This document shows positions 8,959 to 17,627 of a stretch of 64,000 nucleotides of DNA, in pieces. The notes below the pieces were generated by a model. It searched no databases. It was given only the letters and a program-made list of their open reading frames with translations, and was not told where the DNA came from. Source of the stretch: Rhizobium rosettiformans (GTDB taxonomy: Bacteria; Pseudomonadota; Alphaproteobacteria; Rhizobiales; Rhizobiaceae); the NCBI RefSeq assembly GCF_016806065.1, contig NZ_CP032405.1, forward strand, positions 3,066,001 through 3,130,000, given 5' to 3'. Position numbers and translations under genes: made by a program. Position 1 is the stretch's first letter. Every line of letters begins with the position of its first letter.

Positions 8959-9390
8959 ATGGCCGATCACGATCACTACAGCGCGGATGACCTGCGGGAC
9001 ATCCTAGGAAGCGTCCGAACGATCGCGTTGCTCGGCGCGTCGCCAAAGCCGGATCGTCCGAGTTTCGGCGTCATGCGTTTCCTTCTGTCGAAGGGCTATA
9101 CGGTCTATCCGGTCAATCCGGGCCAAGCCGGCAAGGAGATCCTCGGCCAGACCGTCTACGCGACCATGGCGGACATCCCAGAACCGATCGACATGGTCGA
9201 TGTCTTCAGGGCACCAGAATACCTTGGCGAGGTCGTCGCAGAGTCGCTCGCTTTGCCGAACCGTCCCAAAGTCATCTGGGGTCAGCTGACGGTGCGCGAC
9301 GATGAAGCGGTGAAGCCGGCCGAAGCGGCCGGCATCCGGGTGGTGATGGATCGTTGCCCGGCGATCGAGATCCCGCGGCTCGGGCTTTGA
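8959..9390 (+). CDS. CoA-binding (Rossmann) domain protein, YccU type, copy 2
   Basis: A 143-residue paralogue of the protein at 8022. It shows the same order of motifs: RTIALLGASPKPDRPSFGV, YTVYPVNPGQAGKEILGQTVYATM, IDMVDVFRAPEYLGEVV and KVIWGQLTVRDDEAVKPAEAAGI, and the conserved VVMDRCPAIEIPRLGL ending. This last part contains the cysteine and the motif typical of the canonical YccU family, which copy 1 lacks (it has VVMNRALVSEYPL-like text). The ATG at 8959 is preceded by GAGGAGA; the longer upstream frame is not favoured. Confidence 0.87.
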   Translation: MADHDHYSADDLRDILGSVRTIALLGASPKPDRPSFGVMRFLLSKGYTVYPVNPGQAGKEILGQTVYATMADIPEPIDMVDVFRAPEYLGEVVAESLALPNRPKVIWGQLTVRDDEAVKPAEAAGIRVVMDRCPAIEIPRLGL

Positions 9391-9394
9391 AGGC

Positions 9395-9826
9395 TTAGGC
9401 CTCGATCAGCAGGTCGGGATTGGCTCGCAACGCATTCAGCGTATCGGCATTGCCGCAGTATTCAACGAATGTTCGCTCGGCCTTGCCCTGCTGCAGATGG
9501 TTGCGGCAGGTGTCCTTCGACGAACATTGGGCACAGGTGATCTGCATGTCGCGGAAGACGCGGCGCATGCGGTACTCGACCTCGGCCGGATCAATGTTCA
9601 GTGCCCGCATCATGGCCGGCATCTCGTCGGCGGCATGCGGGCCGGCCTTCACGAGCGCCAGCAGCTGATGGGCGCTGATGCCACAATCATCGGCAAGCGC
9701 CTCGACTTCGGCATCGGAAAGACCGGCGAGCATGTCGCTCTCGGTGGCATGTTCGAACCCCTGGGCAAACCAGGAGAGGATGTGCTGCACGGTATGGCGG
9801 ACCGGATCGGCGATCGTCAGTGTCAT
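9395..9826 (-). CDS. DUF6455 family protein with cysteine cluster
   Basis: A 143-residue soluble protein. The C-terminal half carries MQITCAQCSSKDTCRNHLQQG, a CxxC plus further cysteine arrangement, and EYCGNADTLNALR, which suggest metal or Fe-S binding. The N-terminal half is helical (EVEALADDCGISAHQLLALV). This matches the DUF6455 family, function unknown. The start at 9826 is supported by GGAGAG; the longer frame from 9892 lacks a ribosome site. It converges with the CoA-binding gene, with four bases between stops. Confidence 0.72.
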   Translation of the reverse strand: MTLTIADPVRHTVQHILSWFAQGFEHATESDMLAGLSDAEVEALADDCGISAHQLLALVKAGPHAADEMPAMMRALNIDPAEVEYRMRRVFRDMQITCAQCSSKDTCRNHLQQGKAERTFVEYCGNADTLNALRANPDLLIEA

Positions 9827-9997
9827 GGGGGCTCTCCTTCGACTGGAAAGCAGCATGCCAGCATGGCACTTGGCCGCATTGACCTCGATCAAGCAGGAAT
9901 TTCCTCAAGCGGGGGCTTTCTTTGGAATAATCCGGGGCTGACATCGGTCGGCGACTGATTATGATCCGGCCCGACGTCATCAAGGGAGGACCAGACA

Positions 9998-11284
9998 ATG
10001 TCGGAGAAGAATCCGGGTTTCGCAACGCTCGCCATCCATGCCGGTGCCCAGCCGGACCCAACCACCGGCGCGCGCATCACGCCGATCTACCAGACCACGG
10101 CCTACGTCTTCAACGATGGCGATCATGCCGCAAATCTCTTTGCTCTCAAGGAGTTCGGCAATATCTACACCCGCATCATGAACCCCACCCAGGGTGTTCT
10201 GGAAGAGCGGATCGCAGCCCTCGAAGGCGGCACGGCAGCGCTTGCAGTTGCCTCCGGTCACGCTGCCCAGCTCCTCATTTTCCACTCGCTGATGCAGCCA
10301 GGTGACAACTTCGTCGCGGCGAAGAAGCTTTATGGCGGCTCAATCAACCAGTTCGGCCATGCCTTCAAGAATTTCGGCTGGCAGGTCCGCTGGGCCGATC
10401 CTGCCGATCCGGAGAGCTTCGCAGCGCAGATCGATGACAAGACCAAGGCCGTCTACATCGAGAGCCTCGCAAATCCCGGCGGCACCTTCGTCGATATCGC
10501 AGCCATTGCCGAAGTCGCCCATCGCCACGGCCTGCCGCTGATCGTCGACAACACCATGGCGAGCCCCTACCTGATCCGTCCACTCGAACACGGCGCCGAC
10601 ATCATCGTCCATTCCGTCACCAAGTTCTTGGGCGGTCACGGCAATTCCATGGGCGGCGTCATCGTCGATGGCGGCACCTTCGACTGGTCGGCCAAGCCGG
10701 GCAAGTATCCGATGCTGTCGGAGCCGCGCCCCGAATACAACGGCGTTGTCCTGCACCAGGCCTTCGGCAACTTCGCCTTCGCCATCGCTTGCCGCGTCCT
10801 CGGCCTGCGTGACCTCGGGCCAGCGATTGCGCCTATGAACGCGTTCCTGCTGCTGACCGGCATCGAAACCCTGCCGCTGCGCATGCAGCGCCACTGCGAC
10901 AACGCCATGAAGGTTGCCACCTGGCTGAAGAGCCACCCAAAGGTCGCCTGGGTCAACTATGCCGGCCTGCCTGACGATCCGAACAATGCGCTCCAGAAAC
11001 GTTACTCGCCGAAGGGCGCCGGGTCGGTCTTTACCTTCGGCATCAAGGGCGGGCTTGAAGCCGGCAAGGCGCTGGTCGGTGGTTTGAAGCTCTTCTCGCA
11101 CCTGGCGAACATTGGCGACACCCGCTCGCTGATCATCCATCCGGCGTCGACGACCCATGCGCAGCTCTCGGAAGCGCAGCAGATTGCCGCCGGCGCTGGC
11201 CCTGATGTCGTGCGCCTGTCCATTGGCATCGAGGACGCCGACGACATCATCGCCGATCTCGAACAGGCGCTGGCCTCGGCCTGA
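9998..11284 (+). CDS. metY: O-acetylhomoserine aminocarboxypropyltransferase (sulfhydrylase)
   Basis: A 428-residue PLP enzyme of the Cys/Met metabolism family that makes homocysteine from O-acetylhomoserine and sulfide, so it serves direct sulfhydrylation in methionine synthesis. Seen: GFATLAIHAGAQPDPTTGARITPIYQTTAYVF at the N-terminus, YTRIMNPTQGVLEERIAALEGG, the PLP-phosphate region ASGHAAQL, the Schiff-base lysine in HSVTKFLGGHGNSMGG, and the C-terminal SLIIHPASTTHAQL and VRLSIGIEDADDII. Length and motifs fit MetY rather than cystathionine gamma-synthase. AGGGAGG precedes the ATG and a strong terminator follows. Confidence 0.92.
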   Translation: MSEKNPGFATLAIHAGAQPDPTTGARITPIYQTTAYVFNDGDHAANLFALKEFGNIYTRIMNPTQGVLEERIAALEGGTAALAVASGHAAQLLIFHSLMQPGDNFVAAKKLYGGSINQFGHAFKNFGWQVRWADPADPESFAAQIDDKTKAVYIESLANPGGTFVDIAAIAEVAHRHGLPLIVDNTMASPYLIRPLEHGADIIVHSVTKFLGGHGNSMGGVIVDGGTFDWSAKPGKYPMLSEPRPEYNGVVLHQAFGNFAFAIACRVLGLRDLGPAIAPMNAFLLLTGIETLPLRMQRHCDNAMKVATWLKSHPKVAWVNYAGLPDDPNNALQKRYSPKGAGSVFTFGIKGGLEAGKALVGGLKLFSHLANIGDTRSLIIHPASTTHAQLSEAQQIAAGAGPDVVRLSIGIEDADDIIADLEQALASA

Positions 11285-11294
11285 TCTGTCGTTG

Positions 11295-11324
11295 AGCGGC
11301 GGTGTGAAACACCGCCGCTTTTTT
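11295..11324 (+). terminator. intrinsic terminator of metY
   Basis: An 11-bp perfect stem, AGCGGCGGTGT and ACACCGCCGCT around a GAA loop, followed by six T residues. The next start codon is only 15 bases further on. Confidence 0.92.
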
Positions 11325-11338
11325 ACCTGGAGAGCTTC

Positions 11339-11683
11339 ATGAGCCTGTCCCTGCGATTCGATCCTTCGACCGTTACGCCCGAAGAGGGCGCTCCCGCCGC
11401 CGATCGGCTTATTTCCGGTGACCCGCGCTTCACCACCTGGAATATCGAGGAAGCAGACGGCGGCATCTATGCCGGCATCTGGCAATCGACGCCGGGCAAG
11501 TGGCGGATCTCCTACGATGAGTGGGAGTATTTCCACATTCTCGAAGGCCACTCTGTCGTCACCGAGGATGGCGGCGAACCGATCCAGCTGAAGGCTGGCG
11601 ACCGCCTGATCCTCAGACCCGGCTTCAAGGGAACCTGGGAAGTCCTTGAAACGACTCGCAAGGATTACGTGATCAGGCTCTAG
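11339..11683 (+). CDS. cupin-domain protein (DUF861/ureidoglycine-aminohydrolase-like)
   Basis: A 114-residue single cupin. Residues 45-75 carry WRISYDEWEYFHILEGHSVVTEDGGE, the first cupin motif with its glutamate and histidine, and LKAGDRLILRPGFKGTWEVLE is the second. This DUF861-like type is usually near small-molecule degradation genes, but no such pathway is visible here. A TGGAGAG ribosome site sits just after the metY terminator, so it probably depends on its own promoter or on read-through. Confidence 0.82.
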   Translation: MSLSLRFDPSTVTPEEGAPAADRLISGDPRFTTWNIEEADGGIYAGIWQSTPGKWRISYDEWEYFHILEGHSVVTEDGGEPIQLKAGDRLILRPGFKGTWEVLETTRKDYVIRL

Positions 11684-11785
11684 GGGGATGGCAGTTCCTG
11701 GCGTCTGATGTGCGGCAGGTCACTGACGGTCGATCGATGGTCGCGCTAGGAGGCTGCCATCATTTCGCAGCGCTAGGTCACCTGA

Positions 11786-12022
11786 ATGAAAATATTTCGC
11801 GTCGCCCTCATCGTCATTGTCGGGCTTTTTGTTATCGTCGGTGGCCGCTGGTATGCCTATGTCAGCAACACCAGCAGCCCCTATGACGAAGTCGGAATCG
11901 AGATCAACAGCCGTCTTCCGCACGTTCTGCGCAAATGGGGATGCGATCGGCTGCAGCAGTCTTTTCCGAACAGTGTCCCGCCCTATGGCTGCGGCGCTCC
12001 GGATAGCCGGAGTTGGATCTGA
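11786..12022 (+). CDS. small membrane-anchored protein, unknown
   Basis: A 78-residue frame with a single N-terminal hydrophobic helix (residues 5-20, after MKIF) and a short exported tail containing three cysteines (WGCDRLQ, YGCGAPDS) and aromatic residues. Its codon use resembles its neighbours and it fills an otherwise empty gap. No family is recognised. It could be a bitopic inner-membrane protein with a periplasmic C-terminus. The ribosome site is weak, so expression is uncertain. Confidence 0.45.
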   Translation: MKIFRVALIVIVGLFVIVGGRWYAYVSNTSSPYDEVGIEINSRLPHVLRKWGCDRLQQSFPNSVPPYGCGAPDSRSWI

Positions 12023-12048
12023 ACGACTGCAGGCGGACTAGTAGGTGA

Positions 12049-12705
12049 TCAGCCCGCTTTCAGATGGGCCGCGGCGGCCTCGTGTTCTGCGGCCATGGCC
12101 ACATCCTCGGCGGATACCTTCTGGATGCTCGCTCGGCTGTTGAGCCGTTCCATGTAGGCCTTAAAGGCGGAGCGGGCTTCGACGAGGCCGAACATCGTCG
12201 TCCAGTTCAGTGCGATACCCCACAAAAGATCGGCCGCGGTAAAGCGCTCACCGAGCAGGTAAGGTCCTGTTTTCAGCGTGTCCTCCAGCATGTCGATCAG
12301 AGACTCATAGCTCGCATAGGGCGTCTCGTTCATCGAGCCCGGCTCGCGCTTCATGAAGCGATCGACGACCGCCGGTTCGAAGCAACTGCCATAGATGAAG
12401 AGCCAGCGAAGATAGGCGCCGCGATCCGGATCCGTGAGAGCAGGGGCGAGACCCGTTTCGGGGAAGAGATCGGCAAGATAGAGATAAATCGCGCCCTGTT
12501 CGGTCACGAGCGTGTCGCCGACGCGCACCGCTGGCACCTTGCCGAGCGGATTGATGGCGAGGTAGGCCGGCTGGCGCTGCTCGCCCGCTTTCATGTTGAG
12601 CACATGCAATTCGTAGGGCACCTTCAGTTCTTCCAGCAGCACACGCGCACCGGTGGCGCGGGTCTGCGGCGAGTAGAAGAGGGTGATTGGCAGGTCTCTG
12701 GTCAT
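12049..12705 (-). CDS. glutathione S-transferase family protein
   Basis: A 218-residue two-domain GST. The N-terminal thioredoxin-like domain shows ITLFYSPQTRATGARVLLEEL, NPLGKVPAVRVGD with the conserved cis-proline, and TEQGAIYLYLADLFPE, where E/Q-G/A contact the glutathione gamma-glutamyl group. The helical domain shows YLLGERFTAADLLWGIALNW, the N-capping box. The active-site residue is probably Ser or Tyr near residue 11. It diverges from the WYL-type regulator at 12824; a tandem TGTCAG repeat between them is a likely operator. Confidence 0.88.
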   Translation of the reverse strand: MTRDLPITLFYSPQTRATGARVLLEELKVPYELHVLNMKAGEQRQPAYLAINPLGKVPAVRVGDTLVTEQGAIYLYLADLFPETGLAPALTDPDRGAYLRWLFIYGSCFEPAVVDRFMKREPGSMNETPYASYESLIDMLEDTLKTGPYLLGERFTAADLLWGIALNWTTMFGLVEARSAFKAYMERLNSRASIQKVSAEDVAMAAEHEAAAAHLKAG

Positions 12706-12770
12706 CGAAAGTCTCCCTTTTGAAATGAACTGCGCCGAGAGGCGATGGCAGGAGACTGCGCCACCATACC

Positions 12771-12790
12771 TGTCAGATTGTGTCAGGTTG
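12771..12790. promoter_or_regulatory. tandem TGTCAG repeat between GST and WYL regulator
   Basis: Two 10-bp direct repeats, TGTCAGATTG and TGTCAGGTTG, differing at one base, lie head to tail in the 118-bp divergent intergenic region. Regulators of the HTH_11-WYL (YafY) class often act on a divergently oriented neighbour, so this is a candidate operator. Confidence 0.5.
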
Positions 12791-12823
12791 GTTTAGGATA
12801 ATCGCCGGAGCGAGGATTTCCCC

Positions 12824-13807
12824 ATGCGAGCAAGCCGGCTGATCAACATCCTGACCACCCTTCAGGCGAAGGGATTGGTGACCGCCGAGGCATTGGCCGC
12901 GGAAAATGCCGTATCCGTCCGCACCATTTACCGGGATATCGACGCGCTCTCGCTGTCCGGCATCCCCGTCTACAGCGAGCGGGGCTCTGACGGCGGCTAT
13001 CGGCTGCTGGATGGCTATCGCGTGCGGCTGAATGGCCTGACGCCAGCGGAGGCAGAGGCCATGTTCCTGTCCGGCATTCCCGGTGCCGCCGCCGATCTAG
13101 GCCTCGGTTCGCTGATGGCTGGCGCCCAAAAGAAGCTGACAGCCGCGCTACCGGAAGATCTGCGCGAAAGCGCTCGGCGCATGCAGCAGAAGTTCCACCT
13201 TGATGCGCCGGCCTGGCTCGCGGAGGGTGAACAGCCCGTCTATTTGCAGGCGATCGCCGATGCTGTCTGGAATTCCAAGCGCATTCGCATGCGCTACCGC
13301 TCCTGGAAGGCGGAAAAGAACCGGGTTGCCGAACCGCTCGGTATCGTCATGAAGGGCGGAGCCTGGTATCTCGCCGCCCGTGTCGACGGCACCGTCCGGA
13401 CCTACAGGATCTCGCGAGTCCTCGACCTGATCGTCACTGAAGAGCGTTTCGATTGGCCAAGAGATTTTGACCTCGCCGCCTACTGGACCGAAAACACGCA
13501 GCGTCTCGAACTGGAGCTCTACCCCAACTGGGCAACAATCCGGCTCTCGCCTTGGGGACTGAAGGAAATCGAGCACATGGCGCCGCCCTATGTGCGCGCC
13601 AATCTCGAATTCATCGGAGAGCCCGACGAGGAGGGCTGGCAGACGGTCCGCCTGCCGGTTGCCCATGAGCGCATGGCCGTCTCCGAAATGCTGAAGCTCA
13701 CAACGGAGGTCGAGGTCATCGACCCGCCGGAGCTGAAGCACGCCATGCGGCGGGCCGTTGAAACCCTGGCGGCCCGCTACGCCGAGCCGGCTGCCCTCAC
13801 CAGGTGA
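12824..13807 (+). CDS. HTH_11/WYL-domain transcriptional regulator (YafY/DeoR-like)
   Basis: A 327-residue regulator. Residues 1-60 form an HTH_11 winged helix (RLINILTTLQ..VTAEALAAE..VSVRTIYRDIDALS..GIPVYSERGSDGGYRLLDGYR), the hallmark N-terminus of the YafY group. The WYL domain follows at about 140-210 with IRMRYRSW, EPLGIVMKGGAWYLAARVDG and RTYRISRVLDL. WYL domains bind small ligands or nucleic acid. The divergent GST gene is the obvious target. The 3' end overlaps the convergent P450 gene by 11 bases. Confidence 0.88.
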   Translation: MRASRLINILTTLQAKGLVTAEALAAENAVSVRTIYRDIDALSLSGIPVYSERGSDGGYRLLDGYRVRLNGLTPAEAEAMFLSGIPGAAADLGLGSLMAGAQKKLTAALPEDLRESARRMQQKFHLDAPAWLAEGEQPVYLQAIADAVWNSKRIRMRYRSWKAEKNRVAEPLGIVMKGGAWYLAARVDGTVRTYRISRVLDLIVTEERFDWPRDFDLAAYWTENTQRLELELYPNWATIRLSPWGLKEIEHMAPPYVRANLEFIGEPDEEGWQTVRLPVAHERMAVSEMLKLTTEVEVIDPPELKHAMRRAVETLAARYAEPAALTR

Positions 13808-15041
13808 GATCCAGCCGCTCCAGTCCGTGGAAGTGATAGACGTCCTTGACCGTGGGCGTCGCTGCGATCTTCAGCCCCGGCAGCCGCTTGAAGAGCAGCG
13901 GCAGCACGATGTTGAGTTCCAGGCGTGCGAGCGGCGCGCCGATGCAGAAATGAATGCCGGCGCCGAAGGAGAGGTTGGCGCCTTCATCCCGCGAGGGCTT
14001 GAAGGCGAGCGGCTCCGGGAACTTCTGCGGATCGAGATTGGCGGCCGCAAGAATGAGGCTCACCTTGTCGCCGCGCTTGAAGGACACGCCATCGATTTCG
14101 CAGGGCTCCAGGCACCAGCGCTGGAAGATATGCACCGGCGCGCAGATTCGGAGCGTCTCCTCGACGGTCCGTTCGGTCGTCTTCTCATCGGAAAACAGCG
14201 TTGAGGGGTCGATGCCGCTGTCGAGTATCACGCGAACCGAATTGCCGATCTGATGCACGGTCGCCTCGTGGCCTGCATTGAGCAGCACGATGGTCGTTGA
14301 GATCAGTTCGTCCTCTGTGAGGAACTGGCCCTTGTGCTCGGTGTGGATCATGTGGCTCAGGAGATCGTCGCGCGGCTTGGCGCGGCGTTCGGCAATGACC
14401 GTCCGCACATAGTCCGCGAATTCCTTTGCCGAGCGATCCGCGGCCTCTTCGTCGGCCCGGGTCCGCTTGAACATATACATGCCGACATAGTCGTGGCTCC
14501 ATTTGAGGAGCTGCGGGCCCATCTCTTCCGGGATGCCGATCATCCGCGCGATCATGGTGACCGGGATAATGTCAGCAAAGGTCGACAGAAGCTCTGTCTT
14601 TCCATCCGTCTCGAAGCCGTCTATCAACCGGTTCGCGAGCTCTTCGATCTCGGGCGTCATCTTCTCGACGTGGCGCGAAACGAAGGCGCGATTGACCAGC
14701 GTGCGAAGCCGCGTGTGTTCCGGCGGTTCGATCTCGAGCAGCGAGTGCTCTTCGGCCTTGTCGAAGTGGCGCGTGTGCTCGGCCGGTTCCGGCATGCCGA
14801 GTTCCTCACGCGTCGCGATATGCAGGATCTGCCGGCCGAAGCGCCGATCGCGCAGAAGCGCGTTCACATGATCATAGCCGGTGAAGAACCACTGTTTCTG
14901 TTCCTCCCAGTAGAAGGTCGGACAGCTGGCGTGCAGGGCCGCATAGGTCTTGTTCGGATCGCTGTAGAAGGCGGGGTCGCGAGCGTCGAGGGAGACCCGG
15001 CGCGTGGCGGGGTCGATGGAAAGGAAGGATGTCTGTGTCAT
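13797..15041 (-). CDS. cytochrome P450
   Basis: A 414-residue soluble bacterial P450 monooxygenase. The I-helix oxygen-binding motif appears as LLNAGHEATVHQ (A-G-x-E-A-T type), the K-helix ExxR as VEETLRICAPV, and the heme-thiolate loop as LSFGAGIHFCIGAPLARLEL with the ligating cysteine at about residue 363. HxxxR appears in PPEHTRLRTLVNRAF. No ferredoxin or reductase gene lies beside it, so electron partners must be encoded elsewhere. The substrate is unknown. It overlaps the end of the WYL regulator gene by 11 bases. Confidence 0.93.
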   Translation of the reverse strand: MTQTSFLSIDPATRRVSLDARDPAFYSDPNKTYAALHASCPTFYWEEQKQWFFTGYDHVNALLRDRRFGRQILHIATREELGMPEPAEHTRHFDKAEEHSLLEIEPPEHTRLRTLVNRAFVSRHVEKMTPEIEELANRLIDGFETDGKTELLSTFADIIPVTMIARMIGIPEEMGPQLLKWSHDYVGMYMFKRTRADEEAADRSAKEFADYVRTVIAERRAKPRDDLLSHMIHTEHKGQFLTEDELISTTIVLLNAGHEATVHQIGNSVRVILDSGIDPSTLFSDEKTTERTVEETLRICAPVHIFQRWCLEPCEIDGVSFKRGDKVSLILAAANLDPQKFPEPLAFKPSRDEGANLSFGAGIHFCIGAPLARLELNIVLPLLFKRLPGLKIAATPTVKDVYHFHGLERLDLTW

Positions 15042-15091
15042 GCGTTCTGTTTATCCTTTGCATTCCCGCACGCAAGGGGAGGCGGGTGCGC

Positions 15092-16348
15092 TCAGTCGTC
15101 CAGCTTGTGGGCAACGGCAGCGATGCGTTTCAGAATGGCCACCTGTCGGCTGGCCTGCCGATCGACCTCTACCTGTATGTTATCGTCGCGCGCTGGCGGC
15201 ACGGTCACGGTATGGCTGCCTGAGCGCAGCGATGTGCGGTTTCTCCCTTGCGCCTTGGCCGTGTAGAGCGCGAGATCGGCTTCCGACAGGAGCTGTTCGA
15301 GATCGGCCTTGTGTCGCGGGCTGACCGAGATGCCGACACTCGTCGTCACCGAGATCATCTCCTCGGCAGTTGAAATGGTGCGGTCCGCGAGCGCTAGGCG
15401 CACTGTCTCGGCGAACAGAGCCGCATCCCTCGGCTCCGATATCGCCAGCACGGCTGCGAACTCCTCCCCGCCGGTGCGGGCAAAGACCGCCCGTTGCGGC
15501 AGCAGCGAGCGGCAGACATCGGCGAATTCCTGCAGGACCCGGTCGCCGATCGAATGCCCGTGCCGGTCGTTGATCTGCTTGAAATGGTCGAGGTCGAAGA
15601 TCAGCACCCCGAGCGCGTCGAGCGGCGAACTCTCGACCAATCCCTGATAGGCCTCGGCAAAACCGCGTCGGTTGAGCGCCCCGGTCAGCGGATCGGTCCT
15701 GACAAGCGTCTGCAACTGCTCCTGCGAGCGATCCATGGTGATCTTGGCGAGAATGATGACCGAGGTGATGAACCCGATCACGGCAATGGTGCCCATCCAC
15801 ACGCCGAAGATATTGTCGGCAAAGCTCTCCGGGCGCTGGAAGAGAACAAAAATGGCATAGGCCAATCCGGCGCAGGCCTGGCTGCCCCAGGTGGCGATCA
15901 GGAAGATGCGGTAGCGGTCAGAGCTGAAGCGCGCCCGCGCCGCGATCATCGCAAGCATGGCAAAGCCGATCGACGCGCCGACGTGATAGAGCGAGACCCG
16001 CAAAGCGAACTCGTCACGGATGACCGGAACGAGGATGCCGACGAGCCACACCAGCGGCGGCAACCAGACCAGGCGAGGGGTGGGACGGTGGTCGAGCGAT
16101 GCAAGTCCCTTTGCCCAAAGGCTGAAGCCCAGAAGCGAGATGGCGTTTGCAACCTGGATCGAAAGGGCGTCGGGGATCTGGTCGCGCAGCCCGACAAGGC
16201 CGAGCCCGCTTGCATGCAGCAGAAACCCGAGGCCGAACCAGAGGAAATGTTTTTGCTCGCGGCCATGCAGCCAGATGGCCAGAAGCAGAATCGCAAGCGT
16301 GTTGGCCTGGATGACCCACAGCAAAAACGCGGTCTTCACGTCGATCAC
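15092..16348 (-). CDS. membrane-bound diguanylate cyclase (GGDEF domain)
   Basis: A protein of about 418 residues with seven or so N-terminal hydrophobic helices (residues 1-210), a short linker DRSQEQLQTLVRTD, and a C-terminal GGDEF domain. The domain shows DPLTGALNRRGFAE, LIFDLDHFKQINDRHGHSIGD and the active site RTGGEEF, so it should make cyclic di-GMP. The inhibitory RxxD site usually found just before the active site is absent: the matching positions read PQRA. The GTG at 16348 with AGGA upstream is the preferred start over a TTG at 16399. Confidence 0.85.
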   Translation of the reverse strand: MIDVKTAFLLWVIQANTLAILLLAIWLHGREQKHFLWFGLGFLLHASGLGLVGLRDQIPDALSIQVANAISLLGFSLWAKGLASLDHRPTPRLVWLPPLVWLVGILVPVIRDEFALRVSLYHVGASIGFAMLAMIAARARFSSDRYRIFLIATWGSQACAGLAYAIFVLFQRPESFADNIFGVWMGTIAVIGFITSVIILAKITMDRSQEQLQTLVRTDPLTGALNRRGFAEAYQGLVESSPLDALGVLIFDLDHFKQINDRHGHSIGDRVLQEFADVCRSLLPQRAVFARTGGEEFAAVLAISEPRDAALFAETVRLALADRTISTAEEMISVTTSVGISVSPRHKADLEQLLSEADLALYTAKAQGRNRTSLRSGSHTVTVPPARDDNIQVEVDRQASRQVAILKRIAAVAHKLDD

Positions 16349-16608
16349 GATACAATTCCTGAAATGAATTCGGCAAACTATCGCCCAAGAATGGCGCAAG
16401 CCGGTTAAACAGTCACTATGAAAACCCGCAGGATCTGAGGGTCGTCCCGACGTGACCGGTTGCGAGACTTACCGAAATTTCACCATGTTAGCTGTTTCTT
16501 GTGCATCGATGCGTCGCCGTCCCTCCATGGTGGGCTGCGGCGGCCCGGAAACGCAGCTTCTCCAGCGCGGAGCATGCCACGACCATTAAGGATATCCCGT
16601 CCTCGTGT
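16349..16608. other. intergenic region upstream of clpP
   Basis: About 260 bp with no supported ORF, between the divergent cyclase and clpP. It is followed by an RpoH-like promoter at 16609. An in-frame extension of clpP through this stretch is not credible because it lacks a ribosome site and the conserved ClpP start lies at 16706. Confidence 0.45.
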
Positions 16609-16638
16609 CTTGAATGTCGGGGTGCGGACACTCTATGT
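16609..16638 (+). promoter_or_regulatory. candidate heat-shock (RpoH) promoter of clpP
   Basis: CTTGAA at 16609-16614 and CTATGT at 16633-16638 with an 18-bp spacer resemble the sigma-32/RpoH consensus of alphaproteobacteria (CTTGAA and a CCATAT-like -10). It lies about 70 bp before the clpP start. Confidence 0.5.
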
Positions 16639-16705
16639 AGGGATTGACAAAGATTACGTGATTCCCGCCACGGCATGTGCCGGGGAGAGGCTGAAAAGGA
16701 CCGAC

Positions 16706-17341
16706 ATGAGAAATCCCGTTGATACCGCTCTCGCTCTGGTGCCGATGGTCGTCGAACAGACCAATCGTGGCGAGCGCTCCTACGACATCTTCTCCCGCCT
16801 GCTGAAGGAACGGATCATCTTTTTGACGGGGCCGGTCGAAGACACCATGGCGTCGCTCGTCTGCGCCCAGCTTCTCTTCCTCGAAGCCGAGAACCCGAAG
16901 AAGGAAATCGCCATCTACATCAATTCGCCCGGCGGTGTCGTCACCTCCGGCATGGCGATCTACGACACGATGCAGTTCATCCGTCCGGCCGTGTCAACGC
17001 TTTGCATCGGTCAGGCCGCTTCGATGGGCTCGCTGCTTCTCGCAGCCGGTGAGAAGGGCATGCGATTTGCAACGCCGAACTCGCGGATCATGGTTCACCA
17101 GCCTTCCGGCGGCTTCCAGGGGCAGGCCTCGGACATCGAGCGCCATGCTCGTGACATCATTAAGATGAAGCGTCGCCTGAACGAGGTCTATGTCAAGCAT
17201 ACGGGCCGTACCTATGACGAAGTGGAAAACACGCTCGATCGCGACCACTTCATGGAATCGAGCGAAGCCAAGGAGTGGGGTCTGATCGACCGCATCCTGA
17301 CCTCGCGCGCCGAAATGGAAGGCGTGGCTCCGTCGGCCTGA
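16706..17341 (+). CDS. clpP: ATP-dependent Clp protease proteolytic subunit
   Basis: A 211-residue ClpP, the serine-protease ring that partners with ClpX and ClpA to degrade unfolded and regulatory proteins such as cell-cycle factors. The catalytic triad is visible: Ser106 in [10 protein letters not shown], His131 in IMVHQPSGG and Asp180 in LDRDHFM. The N-terminal axial loop ([24 protein letters not shown]) and FINSPGG-like [11 protein letters not shown] are intact. The ATG at 16706 follows AAAAGGA and gives the normal length. clpX follows 286 bp downstream. A CTTGAA-type promoter suggests heat-shock control. Confidence 0.97.
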   Translation: MRNPVDTALALVPMVVEQTNRGERSYDIFSRLLKERIIFLTGPVEDTMASLVCAQLLFLEAENPKKEIAIYINSPGGVVTSGMAIYDTMQFIRPAVSTLCIGQAASMGSLLLAAGEKGMRFATPNSRIMVHQPSGGFQGQASDIERHARDIIKMKRRLNEVYVKHTGRTYDEVENTLDRDHFMESSEAKEWGLIDRILTSRAEMEGVAPSA

Positions 17342-17627
17342 CCCTCGTTGCGCATGCCGGTATCGGGTCGATGCCGGCAGACGTGATGGCAACTGGGGTT
17401 TAAAGTCGGCGCAAAAGCGCTAATAGTAGGATTAAGGCTATGTTGAATCTTTGTGACATAGTCTGCCGAGACTGAGAGTTTTCGTTGCCGCCGCTCCGAC
17501 ACGGTCGGATCGGCTAGTAGCTCCGGATCGGAAGAGGTTTCCACCAAAGGCGGCGGTGGAAGCCGGACAGTGTGAGTGACCGCCCTGCCGTGACTGCGGT
17601 GGCGCGGCGTGCTGGAAGGATAAAGAC

